A DNA stretch of 54,143 nt from an uncultured Bacteroidia bacterium (GCA_902785755.1 CACZZO010000022.1:1-54143); one strand, 5' to 3'; counted from the stretch's first letter, positions 16,625 through 26,186 are shown. Notes: a model not told the origin generated them from the letters alone. Made by a program: numbers and translations.

Positions 16625-18274
16625 ATGAAAACCGTGTTGAAACTAAATCGTTTTTTAATGACTTTGGCGCTCGTTCAGGCAACAGTTTTCGCCACGGCGC
16701 AAGAGTCGCGACTTGAGGGAATGTATGGCATCGACCACGAAAAGAAAATCATCGTTGCCACGGCAAAATTGCCTGACGGCGCGAAACCCTACAAGGAAAC
16801 TATGCACTTGAGAGGCGAAACCTACACCTATTATCGCAGCGAGATGCCCCTCATCACCATCACCACCGACGGTCCTATTGTGAACACGCCAGCCGTGCAC
16901 GGCACCATCAGCGTGGCCGATGCCAATGGTCATGTCATCACCATGCACGCCGGATTCAAGATTCGCGGAACGTCGTCGCAACAGTACGACAAGAAATCGT
17001 ATCGTGTTGAATTGTGGGCAGATGCAAGCGGCACGACGATGATGGACACCACCTTCCTCGGGTTGCGCAGCGACGACGACTGGAACCTTGAGGCGATGTG
17101 GGCGCAACCGCTCCGCCTTCGCGACAAGGTGGCCAACGAACTTTGGATGGAAATGCATCAACTTTATTATCAAGAACTTGAGCCAGATGCCCGAAGTGGT
17201 GTGCGCATGGAATATGCCGATGTGTTCGTCAATGGCTCGTATGTGGGCATCTATGCTCTCAGCGAGCGCATGGACCGCAAGCAACTCGAACTGAAGAAAT
17301 TCAACGGAGAGAACCGAGGTTTGCTCTATAAAGGCAACGGCTCCGGTGCCCCGACTTTCGAGAGTTTGCCTGCCTATGACAATACGCTTGGCACTTGGGA
17401 CAACTACGAGTGGGTGTATCCCAACGAGGCAGAGGCTTCCTACGACTGGAGCCACCTTTACAGTTTCACCAATTTCGTGATAAACGCCTCCGATAATGTG
17501 TTTTATGCTCAATACAGCGCCCAGTTTGATAAGGGCAATGCCATTGATTACTATTTGTTTATCAATGCTTTGCAGGCAATGGACAACATGGGACGAAATC
17601 TGTTTTTGGCGCGTTACAAGAAAACGGGACCTTACTTCTACCTGCCTTGGGACTTGGATGCCGTGTGGGGCTTGGACACCGATGGCAAACCCACCAACAA
17701 CGCCAACGGCCTGATGAGCAATGGTTTCTATGACCGCTTGATTCATGACTGCACGAACAACGGTTTTGTAGCTTCGGCGCAAACCCGCTACAATGCCTTG
17801 CGCAACACCATCTTGACCAAGGAGCATATCATGCAATTGGTTCAAAACCAATATAATGCCTTGTTTGAAAACGGAGCCTATGACCGCGAACACGAGGCTT
17901 GGCCAGATTTTACCCTCGATGAAAGCCAACTGACCTACATGAGCAATTGGTTGGAAGCCCGATTCAACTATTTGGACGCTGAAATCAATGCGGCCTGCGG
18001 CACATGGAGCATAGAGGATCCTGAGCCTGTCGAAGAGCCGACTCAAACAGTTGAAGTGTTCCCGAACCCCGCTAAGGATAGAATCAACATCCATTTTGCC
18101 GAGGTTTGCGAAGCCTCCGTCAGGCTGTACGACATGACCGGACGGATGGTTTATTCCAATAGTTCAAATGCCCAAGCCTTTGTCATTCCGACGCAATGTT
18201 TATCCAAGGGAATTTATACCTTATTAATTTATGTTGGCGGGAAACAAGAGGTAGATAGGGTGGTGGTGGAGTGA
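16625..18274 (+). CDS. Secreted CotH-kinase family protein with C-terminal T9SS sorting domain
   Basis: The 549-residue product has a signal peptide (about 1-26, ending near FATAQ), a CotH kinase domain (about 90-400: FKIRGTSSQQYDKKSYRVEL, YVGIYALSERMDRKQ, FYLPWDLDAVWG) and a C-terminal type A sorting domain (about 475-549: VFPNPAKDRINIHF, VRLYDMTGRMV, LSKGIYTLLIY). The last domain targets proteins through the type IX system to the cell surface, where it is usually removed. This implies T9SS genes elsewhere. It follows the relA gene by 21 bases but has its own character. Its stop codon touches the first of the 24-bp repeats. Confidence 0.9.
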   Translation: MKTVLKLNRFLMTLALVQATVFATAQESRLEGMYGIDHEKKIIVATAKLPDGAKPYKETMHLRGETYTYYRSEMPLITITTDGPIVNTPAVHGTISVADANGHVITMHAGFKIRGTSSQQYDKKSYRVELWADASGTTMMDTTFLGLRSDDDWNLEAMWAQPLRLRDKVANELWMEMHQLYYQELEPDARSGVRMEYADVFVNGSYVGIYALSERMDRKQLELKKFNGENRGLLYKGNGSGAPTFESLPAYDNTLGTWDNYEWVYPNEAEASYDWSHLYSFTNFVINASDNVFYAQYSAQFDKGNAIDYYLFINALQAMDNMGRNLFLARYKKTGPYFYLPWDLDAVWGLDTDGKPTNNANGLMSNGFYDRLIHDCTNNGFVASAQTRYNALRNTILTKEHIMQLVQNQYNALFENGAYDREHEAWPDFTLDESQLTYMSNWLEARFNYLDAEINAACGTWSIEDPEPVEEPTQTVEVFPNPAKDRINIHFAEVCEASVRLYDMTGRMVYSNSSNAQAFVIPTQCLSKGIYTLLIYVGGKQEVDRVVVE

Positions 18275-18393
18275 AAATGTACGCAGCATTGCAATTTGGA
18301 AGCCGAAAATGTACGCAGCATTGCAGTTTTGAAGTTGAAAATGTACGCAGCATTGCAGTTTGAAGAGTAAAAATGTACGCAGCATTGCAGTTT
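18274..18393 (+). repeat. Four 24-bp direct repeats with exact 32-bp period
   Basis: Copies start at 18274, 18306, 18338 and 18370. Each begins AAAATGTACGCAGC and ends ATTGCAGTTT (first copy ATTGCAATTT). The 8-base spacers differ (GGAAGCCG, TGAAGTTG, GAAGAGTA). The last copy ends 42 bases before the ATP-binding protein gene, next to a -7 element at 18410-18417, and the TTG in its GCATTGCAG lies 22 bp upstream of that element. Confidence 0.95.
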
Positions 18394-18435
18394 GTATTGG
18401 GATTTTTTATACTTTTGCGGCAAAATTCTTAAGCC

Positions 18436-19722
18436 ATGATAGAGAAAAGAATCCTTGAGGAAGTGGTAACAGAGCAGCATCAAGAACTATTGGATATGGC
18501 TTCGGCTCGGTTGTGTTCTCGTAAGGAAGAAAATCAGATAGACCTTGAAAGCACTATGGCTCAATGCGTTATCGGTGTTCGTCGTTCTGGGAAATCGACA
18601 TTGTGTTACAGTATGTTGCGTTCGCGAAAAGTGAAATTCGCTTACGTCAATTTCGATGACGAGCGTTTGGAAGCGTTGAAGACAGAAGACCTCAATCCGA
18701 TGTTGGAGGTGCTTTACAAAATCTATGGCGATTTCAAGTACTTGTTTATCGATGAGATTCAGAACATAAAAGGCTGGTATCTTTTCGTGAATCGGTTGTT
18801 GAGGACGAAGATGCACATCATCATTACTGGCTCAAATGCCAATTTGCTTAGTGGAGAATTGGCTACCCATTTGACAGGGCGGCACGATGAAATAGAGTTG
18901 TATCCGTTCTCGTTCAGGGATTTTTGCACAGCCAGAAATGTTGATGCGACCACATTGACGACCAAAAACGAGGCGTTTAGGCGGGATGCTTTCGACCAAT
19001 ACCTCAAGCAGGGTGGTTTTCCCGAACTGCTTCATAGGAAAAACAAGACGGGCTATGTCAATACATTGGTTGAGAACATCTTGAAGCGTGATATTGAACA
19101 ACGGCACAAAATCAAGTATAGCCGCGCTTTTGAGCAATTGGCACAGCATCTGTTGAACATTGCCCCAGCTACAATAGTGTCGAAGGATTTGGCTAATTTG
19201 TTGAAAATCAAGTCGAGCCATACGGTTGACAATTACATCAATTATTTGATGGAGGCCTATCTTCTTGTGGAATTGCGAAGATATTCCACCAAAAGCAAAA
19301 ACAGGTTGTACGACAAGAAAGTCTACCCGATTGATGTGGCCTTGATGGATGGCCGCGAGGATGCTTTTTCGGGTGAGAATTTGGGATTTCGTTTGGAGTC
19401 TTTGGTTTACATCGAGTTGCTTCGCCGCAACCGTCCTTTGGAGCAAGACATCTATTATTACAAGAATAGTAATGGTTATGAGGCTGATTTTGTGGTTTGT
19501 AAGGGAAACAAGGTACTTGAAATCTATCAAGTGAGTTATGACATCAGTTCGGAGAAAACTTTCAATAGGGAAGTTAGGGGGCTGCTGACGACTTCGCGGG
19601 AAACTCGGTGTGACAAGTTGTTTTTAATTACTGATTTCCAGCGTGATACACTACTAAAAGAGGGTAAGACCATAAAAATCATTCCTGCCTACGAATGGAT
19701 GCTTGGGGAACGGGAAGATTGA
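18436..19722 (+). CDS. AAA_14 / DUF4143 ATP-binding protein
   Basis: The 428-residue protein has Walker A GVRRSGKST (47-55), Walker B YLFIDEIQN (102-110) and a sensor-like ITGSNANLLSG block, followed by a DUF4143 domain (about 200-400) that contains a restriction-endonuclease-like patch (YYYKNSNGYEADFVV). These proteins are very numerous in gut Bacteroidales; their cellular role is not established, and links to mobile elements and toxin-antitoxin-like behaviour have been suggested. A TACTTTTG element (18410-18417) drives it, and the four direct repeats immediately upstream overlap its promoter region, suggesting specific control. Confidence 0.88.
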   Translation: MIEKRILEEVVTEQHQELLDMASARLCSRKEENQIDLESTMAQCVIGVRRSGKSTLCYSMLRSRKVKFAYVNFDDERLEALKTEDLNPMLEVLYKIYGDFKYLFIDEIQNIKGWYLFVNRLLRTKMHIIITGSNANLLSGELATHLTGRHDEIELYPFSFRDFCTARNVDATTLTTKNEAFRRDAFDQYLKQGGFPELLHRKNKTGYVNTLVENILKRDIEQRHKIKYSRAFEQLAQHLLNIAPATIVSKDLANLLKIKSSHTVDNYINYLMEAYLLVELRRYSTKSKNRLYDKKVYPIDVALMDGREDAFSGENLGFRLESLVYIELLRRNRPLEQDIYYYKNSNGYEADFVVCKGNKVLEIYQVSYDISSEKTFNREVRGLLTTSRETRCDKLFLITDFQRDTLLKEGKTIKIIPAYEWMLGERED

Positions 19723-19745
19723 TTTATACTTTTAACTTTCTTTCC

Positions 19746-21929
19746 TTATAGTTTCCAAATCCCCTCCACCTTCAAGTCGGTCTTGTGGTTTCCCTCAATC
19801 AGTGTCAGGCCGCTGCCGATTTGGTCGCGGTCGCTGTAGATAGTGCGGCCTATGCGGGCGTAAAGGGTTAAGGCGTTGAATAACTTTACTTTACCTAAGA
19901 GATATACCCTCATGCCTTTGCCGTATAAGGCTGGCACGCTGAAGGAGTAGAGTATATCGCTTTCGTAGGTGTAGATGCGGGCGTTGTAATCCTTCGCATC
20001 GAAGATGGCGTAACGGAAGGTGAGGCTAAAGGGTTTGTTTTCAGGCTTGTAGGCAACATCCTGACAGAGGAAATAACCGTGTTCGTTGCTGCCGTCGTCG
20101 TTGCGATAATGCGCATATTCGGCTTTGTTGCAGAAATGGAAGTCGCTGCCAATCTGATAGTTGATGTTGAATCGGACGGCGTTTTTGGTGTACGAAATAG
20201 GGTAGTGAGTGAACACAAATCCTTCAGTCGAGTTTTTCATTTTGGTTTTGGAACGGAATTGCAGATAGGCATGGGTTCGGCGATTGAAACTGTGGCTGAT
20301 GCGCAGATAATAGTCGTGGCCGCGACTCGGCGCATAGACTTGTGAGGTTAGCCAAGTGAACTGGAAATAGTCGGCGTAGGCGAGGATGTTCCAATAAGGC
20401 GCGGGCGCGACTTCCACACCGAGGTAAACGCCGCGCTGCCCTTGGTTGCGGCTGCCTTCGCAAAGGGCGTTGGAAAACAGGTTTTGGTAGGCTCTGCCAA
20501 AGTCGCGATACATGAGGGTAAAGTTCAGATAACCAGCAGGTTTTATAGTCAATCCAACCAAACCTGCAAAACGGCTGAGGGTCGTTGAGCCTACCGAAAC
20601 GCCCGCCAAAGCCGTGCTGTCAAAGTTCATACTCATCGCGACTTCGCCAAAAAGCGCGTACTTGCCCTTAACATACTTGAAATCAATTCCTTGGTTGGTG
20701 AGGCGTTGCCCTTGGAAATAGAATTGGTTGTAATGGCTTGGCTTGAGTTGCAAAGGCGCACTAAGCCAAGTGTGGTGCATGGTATAGCCGATCTCAAAAT
20801 GGTTCATGGCGTAACTCAAATGACCGCCAATCACCTGTTGCCGTATGGCGTGACGGTCTTGCAACTCACCTATAGTACGGTGATAACCAGTTTCTTGCAG
20901 GCTGCTGACGAATTCGGCCAACTCATTGTCAATGGTGTCAAAAACGCTGACATTGGCGTCAATCCAGCGGTTGGAATAAAACACGGTGCCTCGAAATGGA
21001 CCTCCGCCAAGGGTGACCGCCGTGCCGCGCATAAAAGCGTATTCGCTGGCGGAGCCTTTTGGGATGATGCCGCGACCTTGTTTCATCACGCTGCTACCCG
21101 CACCAGCCTTGCCGAAACTCAATCCTGACCACATCGTAAGTCCTTGACCGAAAGTGAGTTGATAGTCGCCCAAAACGGCGGCTTTCACGATGCCCAAATC
21201 CTTGGCGTAGAGGTGGAAACCGAAAAAATCAAAGCCTTTTCGGTAGTTTTTGCCCAACAAAGCCTGAATCGTGTCGCTGACCTTGTCGGTGAAAAACAGT
21301 TCGCCCGCGTCCTTTTTCAACACGAACCCCGCGCGAATCCGGTTCCTATAATTATAGGTGTATTTGAATTGGTATTTCTGCGGACTGCCAAGGTAGCGCG
21401 AGTTGGGTTTGGCCAACAAAAGTGAGTCGTCGTAAGGCTCGTAACCCTGCTGTTTTTCAAGGATTTGCTCATAACGCCCCACAATCTGGTGCTTGCCGTA
21501 ACGAGCCATCTTGTTAAGGGTCAGTTTGTCCTTGCTTTGGTCTTTGCCGACATAGACGACGGGTCGGATGATGGCTAAAGTCTGCTCATCGAAGCCATCG
21601 ACCATCTCCAACTCTTCAAGAAACAGAAAATCACCGTAATAGCGGCGGTATCGCTTCAATTCCTCGTACTGAAACACGCTGAGCAGCCGCAGTTCCACCA
21701 ACTGCATAACATCCTCGCTGTTGATGTTGATAGGGTTCTCGCTGAAGAAGATGTAATTCTCCAAAAGTTCTTCAAAATCAATGTCTTCGTCGCTGTCTTC
21801 GGCCAAGCGTTCAATTTGTTCAATGAGTAGTTCGTTCAAGGCTTCAGTGCTGAGTGTATCGATGGCGATTTGTGCCTTCACAATGGAGGCCGCAAAAAAG
21901 GATAATATGATGAAAACCAATCGTTTCAT
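19746..21929 (-). CDS. Outer-membrane beta-barrel protein with N-terminal helix-hairpin-helix domain
   Basis: From the ATG at 21929 the product has 727 residues and opens with a signal peptide (MKRLVFIILSFF). An upstream in-frame ATG at 21941 would overlap the neighbouring gene. Residues about 45-115 carry ComEA-like helix-hairpin-helix repeats (NPININSEDVMQLVELRLL, LEEMVDGF-like). The rest is rich in alternating aromatic strands typical of a large beta-barrel (for example YQLTFGQGLTMWSG, RFAGLVGLTIKPAGY). This architecture is common and uncharacterised in Bacteroidota; the HHH part probably mediates protein contacts, not DNA binding, in the periplasm. It forms an operon with the PorV-like gene upstream. 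Confidence 0.78.
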   Translation of the reverse strand: MKRLVFIILSFFAASIVKAQIAIDTLSTEALNELLIEQIERLAEDSDEDIDFEELLENYIFFSENPININSEDVMQLVELRLLSVFQYEELKRYRRYYGDFLFLEELEMVDGFDEQTLAIIRPVVYVGKDQSKDKLTLNKMARYGKHQIVGRYEQILEKQQGYEPYDDSLLLAKPNSRYLGSPQKYQFKYTYNYRNRIRAGFVLKKDAGELFFTDKVSDTIQALLGKNYRKGFDFFGFHLYAKDLGIVKAAVLGDYQLTFGQGLTMWSGLSFGKAGAGSSVMKQGRGIIPKGSASEYAFMRGTAVTLGGGPFRGTVFYSNRWIDANVSVFDTIDNELAEFVSSLQETGYHRTIGELQDRHAIRQQVIGGHLSYAMNHFEIGYTMHHTWLSAPLQLKPSHYNQFYFQGQRLTNQGIDFKYVKGKYALFGEVAMSMNFDSTALAGVSVGSTTLSRFAGLVGLTIKPAGYLNFTLMYRDFGRAYQNLFSNALCEGSRNQGQRGVYLGVEVAPAPYWNILAYADYFQFTWLTSQVYAPSRGHDYYLRISHSFNRRTHAYLQFRSKTKMKNSTEGFVFTHYPISYTKNAVRFNINYQIGSDFHFCNKAEYAHYRNDDGSNEHGYFLCQDVAYKPENKPFSLTFRYAIFDAKDYNARIYTYESDILYSFSVPALYGKGMRVYLLGKVKLFNALTLYARIGRTIYSDRDQIGSGLTLIEGNHKTDLKVEGIWKL

Positions 21930-21930
21930 G

Positions 21931-22755
21931 TTATTTTCCAATGCTGAAAATCATGCCGATTTGAACCGAAGCTCCTAATTCATTGTGCAGTTGAGCAGCC
22001 ACATTAACTTGTGCGAAACTGATGGCATAGCCGAGGCCAAAACTCAAAATGCTCGGGTTGGTCTGGACTCCAGCGCGGATGAAAAAGTTCTTTACAGCTT
22101 CGAATTCCAATCCACCGCGCAGGCTAACACCCTCACGTTCCGTGTCTTTCTCGATTTCACATTGTCCAATGAAGTCCTTGGTGAACTTGTAGGCCAACCC
22201 GAAACGCATCACTATAGGAATCTTCTCATGGTTCAAAGTTTGCTTGAAACTGAAATTGACAGGATTGAAGATGTAGGTGCCAAGTGTCAGTTTGTCAGTA
22301 ACTTGCGATTGAATACCCAACTCAAAGGTGACTGCGCTAAAACTCCCGTAGTCGTTCCCGATTTTGAGCAGTAAATAGTCGAGTTGGAGGCCGATTTGCA
22401 GGTAGCGGCCAAAGTCTTTAGCATAGGCCAAACCAAACTTGTTTTCGTTGTATTTCGATGAACCGAATTGGTTGAAACTCAGTCCCAAACAACCGAATTT
22501 GGTGGGTAGGGCAAAGGCTCCGCACTTGTAGGCGGTTTCGGGCATCAGCCAACGGTTTTCATAGTACAAACCAAGGCTGATTTTTTCCAAATTGGCCATG
22601 CCTGCGGGGTTGTTTTGCATGGCCCATAGCCCTTGCGAGGCCACCGACGAGCCTCCCATCGCCGCCGCGCGACCGCCCATTGGATGGATGAAGTCGTAGG
22701 CGAAAAGCGTTGAGGTAGTGAGAATTATGGTGAATAAAAGTAGAAATTTCTTCAT
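21931..22755 (-). CDS. PorV/PorQ-like (FadL-fold) outer-membrane protein
   Basis: The 274-residue protein has a signal peptide (about 1-19) and the N-terminal hallmark of FadL/PorV-type barrels: MGGRAAAMGGSSVASQ followed by NNPAGMANLEK. The remainder shows regular amphipathic strands ending in a hydrophobic C-terminal strand. PorV carries T9SS substrates and PorQ belongs to the same system, but the sequence alone does not identify either; a general barrel role is equally possible. A strong promoter lies at 22776-22805, and the HHH barrel gene follows on the same strand without a gap. Confidence 0.7.
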   Translation of the reverse strand: MKKFLLLFTIILTTSTLFAYDFIHPMGGRAAAMGGSSVASQGLWAMQNNPAGMANLEKISLGLYYENRWLMPETAYKCGAFALPTKFGCLGLSFNQFGSSKYNENKFGLAYAKDFGRYLQIGLQLDYLLLKIGNDYGSFSAVTFELGIQSQVTDKLTLGTYIFNPVNFSFKQTLNHEKIPIVMRFGLAYKFTKDFIGQCEIEKDTEREGVSLRGGLEFEAVKNFFIRAGVQTNPSILSFGLGYAISFAQVNVAAQLHNELGASVQIGMIFSIGK

Positions 22756-22775
22756 GCAATTAAGGTTTGATGGGG

Positions 22776-22805
22776 CAAATGTAAGGCTGATTTCTCAAAA
22801 AACAA
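22776..22805 (-). promoter_or_regulatory. Promoter of the PorV-like / HHH barrel operon
   Basis: On the minus strand TTG (22803-22805) and TACATTTG (22776-22783) are 19 bp apart, an exact TTG-N19-TAnnTTTG match, ending 21 bases before the start codon. Confidence 0.7.
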
Positions 22806-22842
22806 AATAATTTCCTATTTTCGCAGTCAAAACGAAAACGTT

Positions 22843-23343
22843 ATGATGTATGTTTTGATTATCGCTGCCATTCTTCTCGCTTTGCTCGGGTTGGTGGGTG
22901 CCGTGGTGCCGGGCATCGCGGGAACGCCGTTCAGTTTTCTGGCTTTGTTGGCCTTGTCTTTTGTCAAAGGCATCGATTATTCCGCTGAATTTCTGGTGAT
23001 TATGGGTGTCATCGGAGCCGTTGTCTTTGCAGTGGATTATGTTGTCCCGATTTGGGGCACAAAACGGTTTGGCGGCACAAAAGCAGGTGTCCGAGGCAGC
23101 ACAATCGGGCTTTTTGCGGGACTTTTCATCACTTTCATTTTCCCGATAGGCTTTATTGCGGTGCTGTTGGGGCCGTTCATCGGGGCTTACCTCGGCGAAA
23201 AGTCCGTAGGAATCGACGACCACAAGGCATGGAAGTCGGCCTTCGGGTCGTTCATCGGGTTTTTGCTCGGCACAGGCATTAAAATAGTTTATGCTTGTGT
23301 CTGTATTTACTTTATTGTCAGTGATTTAATTGGATTGATATGA
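22843..23343 (+). CDS. DUF456 small integral membrane protein
   Basis: The 166-residue protein is almost entirely hydrophobic, with about four to five membrane segments and the glycine-rich DUF456 pattern (LLGLVGAVVPGIAGTP, GTKRFGGTKAG, GPFIGAYLGE). The two glycine-zipper-like halves suggest an internal duplication, as is typical of the family. Function is not known. Its end overlaps the transketolase start by 4 bases, so the two are probably co-transcribed; a functional link is not evident. A weak -7 (TATTTTCG) lies about 20 bases upstream. Confidence 0.85.
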   Translation: MMYVLIIAAILLALLGLVGAVVPGIAGTPFSFLALLALSFVKGIDYSAEFLVIMGVIGAVVFAVDYVVPIWGTKRFGGTKAGVRGSTIGLFAGLFITFIFPIGFIAVLLGPFIGAYLGEKSVGIDDHKAWKSAFGSFIGFLLGTGIKIVYACVCIYFIVSDLIGLI

Positions 23344-24167
23344 TGGATTTGCAAGCAAAGGCGAAGCACATTCGCGAATTGATATTGACCGCCTTGGCGG
23401 AGGCTGGTTCAGGGCATACGGGCGGCTCTCTTGATTTGGTGGACATATTTACTGTATTGTATTTCAGTCATTTGCGCCACGATCCCAAGCATCCTGATTG
23501 GGAAGGTCGCGACAAGGTAGTGCTTTCCATCGGGCATACGGCTCCCGTGCTGTATGCGACTTTGGCGGCGGCTGGCTATTTTCCAGAGGATGAGATGCTT
23601 ACGCTGCGCAAATTGGGCAGCCGTTTGCAAGGTCATCCGAGTTATGAGTTCCGCTTGCCGGGATTGGAGACTTGTTCGGGCAGTTTGGGACAAGGGCTTG
23701 GCGTGGCTTTGGGCATGGCTTTGGCGGCCAAGATGGACGGTACTTCTATAGGCTCAGGAACCGAGAACCGCGTTTTTTGCATCATGGGCGATGGCGAGCA
23801 GCAGGAGGGAAGCGTGTGGGAATCGGCGATGGCGGCTGCGCATCACAAATTGGACAACCTTTGCGCCATCATCGACCGAAACCGTCTGCAAATTGATGGC
23901 GGTACGGAAAAAGTGATGGCCATTGACCCTTTGCGCGACAAATGGGCGGCCTTCGGCTGGCATACGATTGAGATTGACGGCCACGATTTCAGCCAAATCA
24001 AGATGGCATTTGAAATGGCTGACAATGAGAAGGGTAAACCGACGGTTATCATTGCCGACACCATCATGGGAAAGGGTGTGAAAAGCATAGAAAACAATAA
24101 CCAATGGCATGGCAAGGTGCCGACAAAGGAACAATTAAAGGATTTTTTGCATGAACTACATCAATAA
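23340..24167 (+). CDS. Transketolase, N-terminal subunit
   Basis: The 275-residue protein is the thiamine-diphosphate-binding half of a split transketolase: SGHTGGSLDLVDIFTVLYF, CSGSLGQGLGVALGMALAAK, and the TPP/Mg motif MGDGEQQEGSVWE with the downstream IIDRNRLQIDG. The C-terminal half is encoded next. Split transketolases are common in Bacteroidota and act in the non-oxidative pentose phosphate pathway or in related ketose transfers; isolated pairs may serve specialised sugar synthesis. It overlaps the DUF456 stop by 4 bases and the partner start by 17 bases. Confidence 0.93.
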   Translation: MMDLQAKAKHIRELILTALAEAGSGHTGGSLDLVDIFTVLYFSHLRHDPKHPDWEGRDKVVLSIGHTAPVLYATLAAAGYFPEDEMLTLRKLGSRLQGHPSYEFRLPGLETCSGSLGQGLGVALGMALAAKMDGTSIGSGTENRVFCIMGDGEQQEGSVWESAMAAAHHKLDNLCAIIDRNRLQIDGGTEKVMAIDPLRDKWAAFGWHTIEIDGHDFSQIKMAFEMADNEKGKPTVIIADTIMGKGVKSIENNNQWHGKVPTKEQLKDFLHELHQ

Positions 24168-25098
24168 AGGAAACAAACCCACAAAAACAGGCTTCGGCGA
24201 GGGCGTTCTCGCTGCGGCTCAACAAGATAGCAGGGTGGTCGGTTTGGGTGCCGACATCACCAATTCGGTCGGGATGAACTTTTTTGCGGAGGCCTTTCCC
24301 GAAAGGTTTTTCTCGATGGGCATAGCCGAGCAAGACTGCGTGGCCACGGCTGCCGGCCTTGCCTTGAGCGGCAAGATTCCCGTGTTCAGCACTTACGGCG
24401 TTTTTGCGGCGCACCGTGCCAACGACCAGATTCGTATCTCCGTGTGTTACAACGATGTGCATGTCGTCATTGGCGGCGCACATGCGGGCATTTCGGTCGG
24501 ACCGGACGGAGCTACACATCAGGCTTTGGAGGACATGGCCACCATGCGCGTGCTGCCCAATATGACCGTCATTTCGCCCTGCGATGCCACGCAAGCCAAA
24601 ATCGCCACTGAGAAAGCCATTTTGGAGTGCAAAGGCCCTGTCTATGTGCGTTTCGGTCGTGAGGCTGTTCCTGATTTTACCGCTGAGAATCAAGAATTTG
24701 AGATTGGAAAAGCCCAACTGATGCGCGAAGGCAATGACATTACCATTGTGGCCACTGGTCACGAGGTTTGGGAAGCCCTTGAAGCAGCCAAAATCCTTGA
24801 GCAAAAGAATATTTCGGCGCGTGTCATCAACATGCACACCATCAAGCCTTTGGATGGTGAGATTTTGATGAAAGCCTCCTCAGAGACCCGTATGATTTTC
24901 ACCGTCGAGGAACACCAAATAATAGGTGGACTCGGTAGTGCAGTATCCGAATATCTGTCTGAAAACCATCCCATTAAGGTTATTCGTATTGGCATGAACA
25001 ACCGTTTCGGTGAGTCAGGACAAGCCTCAGAATTGATGCACAAATTTGGTTTGGACGCTGAGGGGATTGTCAATCGGGTTTTAAGAGAATGGGCTTAA
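24151..25098 (+). CDS. Transketolase, C-terminal subunit
   Basis: The 315-residue protein has the pyrimidine-binding domain of transketolase (SMGIAEQDCVATAAGLALSG, carrying the catalytic glutamate in the AEQ context) and the C-terminal domain (about 195-315: GNDITIVATGHEV, FTVEEHQIIGGLGSAVSEYL). It needs the preceding subunit to form the active site at the interface. The start at 24151 overlaps the N-terminal subunit gene by 17 bases, implying coupled translation and equal amounts. Confidence 0.93.
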   Translation: MNYINKGNKPTKTGFGEGVLAAAQQDSRVVGLGADITNSVGMNFFAEAFPERFFSMGIAEQDCVATAAGLALSGKIPVFSTYGVFAAHRANDQIRISVCYNDVHVVIGGAHAGISVGPDGATHQALEDMATMRVLPNMTVISPCDATQAKIATEKAILECKGPVYVRFGREAVPDFTAENQEFEIGKAQLMREGNDITIVATGHEVWEALEAAKILEQKNISARVINMHTIKPLDGEILMKASSETRMIFTVEEHQIIGGLGSAVSEYLSENHPIKVIRIGMNNRFGESGQASELMHKFGLDAEGIVNRVLREWA

Positions 25099-26186
25099 CT
25101 CAGCTTTTCCAATATTCCGGGGATAGCCAGCATCAAAAAGCTGTCGTATTTCAGGTCGGAAGGATTGATGCGTCGCAATTCTGCAAAAGAACAGAGGTCG
25201 ATGTGAGCAGGGTCTAAAGCGTTCTTTTTCAATTTGTTGCGATATTGTCTCTTTTCCGCTCCAAACAAAACCTCGTCTTTCATGCGCTCCTTCTCATTCA
25301 ATGGCCTGAACCCCATGATGAGCTTTTCGACCACCCATCGGGCATGTTCGCTTTTCGACAATCCCTCTACACAGTCGTTCCATGCTTCTTTTTCTGTAAT
25401 CCCTTGATTCTTTGCGTGTTGTTTTACTCCAGCAGCTCTCGATTCAAAACAATCGCTGCAAAAGATACTTGACAAACCGTTTCTGACTGTGGTCATGTCG
25501 GTTTCCCATTTTTTCGCGTTGACTAAAGGATTGATGGGCTTCCGTAAAAGGTTGTGTTGGAAGATGTTGAGTGCCATTGCATAGCGCTCGGCGTTATGGA
25601 TGTTTTCGGCGGGCAAGTTGTCAATCCACGAGCCTAAGGAATACATCCTTTGGGTCAAAACGGCCTTGCGCGTGTCGATGTAATAAATGTCCTTGTTGCA
25701 GAACGCCCTCACTTCGTCCTCCGATATGACAATGGCCTCATTGGTGCTGTTTTCTTGCCAATTTTCAACCACACGAAGTTCAATGTCGATGTGGGAATCT
25801 TCGTTTTTGGTTATTGATTCATAGACTGATAGCTTGCATAACAACGGAAGGTTGCACAGATATTCCTCTTGCTCTAAAACTTCAGCGATCTGCTTGTTTT
25901 TACTCACAATGGTGATAACGCTTCTCAATGGACATGTTTCGTCGAAATTGGCAAAATGGGCCGACAGCGCCACTTGCCTTGCAACCGAAAGCATCAATGG
26001 ACTGTCACCGTTGACCACTACTTGCAAATGCTCCCCCGACTCTTGACCAATGGCCACATCTTTCAGTCTATCAAGGACGTATGCTCGTGCCACATACCAA
26101 TTCCTGACGGTTTCGTCCGAAAACCTCTCGCCGTTTTTCCGCCTCAAATACTCAAAGGGCTTTTCTTTTTTGAAACCTTTGCTCAT
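25095..26186 (-). CDS. RyR-domain protein with Rossmann-like N-terminal region
   Basis: The start is placed at 26186, where ATG overlaps the stop of the channel gene (ATGA); this gives 363 residues. The C-terminal part (about 275-363) has the RyR-domain pattern found in ryanodine receptors and in prokaryotic proteins: LSKSEHARWVVEKLIMGFRP, then a basic segment and CSFAELRRINPSDLKYD. The middle (about 45-170) resembles a nucleotide-binding Rossmann or TrkA-like domain (HLQVVVNGDSPLMLSVARQ, followed by a strand with VITIVSK). Prokaryotic RyR domains have been proposed to sense nucleotides in signalling or conflict systems; here the partner would be the MscS channel. Function is inferred. Confidence 0.6.
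   Translation of the reverse strand: MSKGFKKEKPFEYLRRKNGERFSDETVRNWYVARAYVLDRLKDVAIGQESGEHLQVVVNGDSPLMLSVARQVALSAHFANFDETCPLRSVITIVSKNKQIAEVLEQEEYLCNLPLLCKLSVYESITKNEDSHIDIELRVVENWQENSTNEAIVISEDEVRAFCNKDIYYIDTRKAVLTQRMYSLGSWIDNLPAENIHNAERYAMALNIFQHNLLRKPINPLVNAKKWETDMTTVRNGLSSIFCSDCFESRAAGVKQHAKNQGITEKEAWNDCVEGLSKSEHARWVVEKLIMGFRPLNEKERMKDEVLFGAEKRQYRNKLKKNALDPAHIDLCSFAELRRINPSDLKYDSFLMLAIPGILEKLS

Noticed and set aside
16655..18094. Long minus-strand open frame (479 codons) opposite the CotH gene
   Set aside because: It is antisense to a well-supported secreted CotH protein and its translation lacks any domain pattern.
18274..18393. CRISPR array
   Set aside because: Units are 24 bp but spacers are only 8 bp, there are four copies, and no cas genes are nearby.
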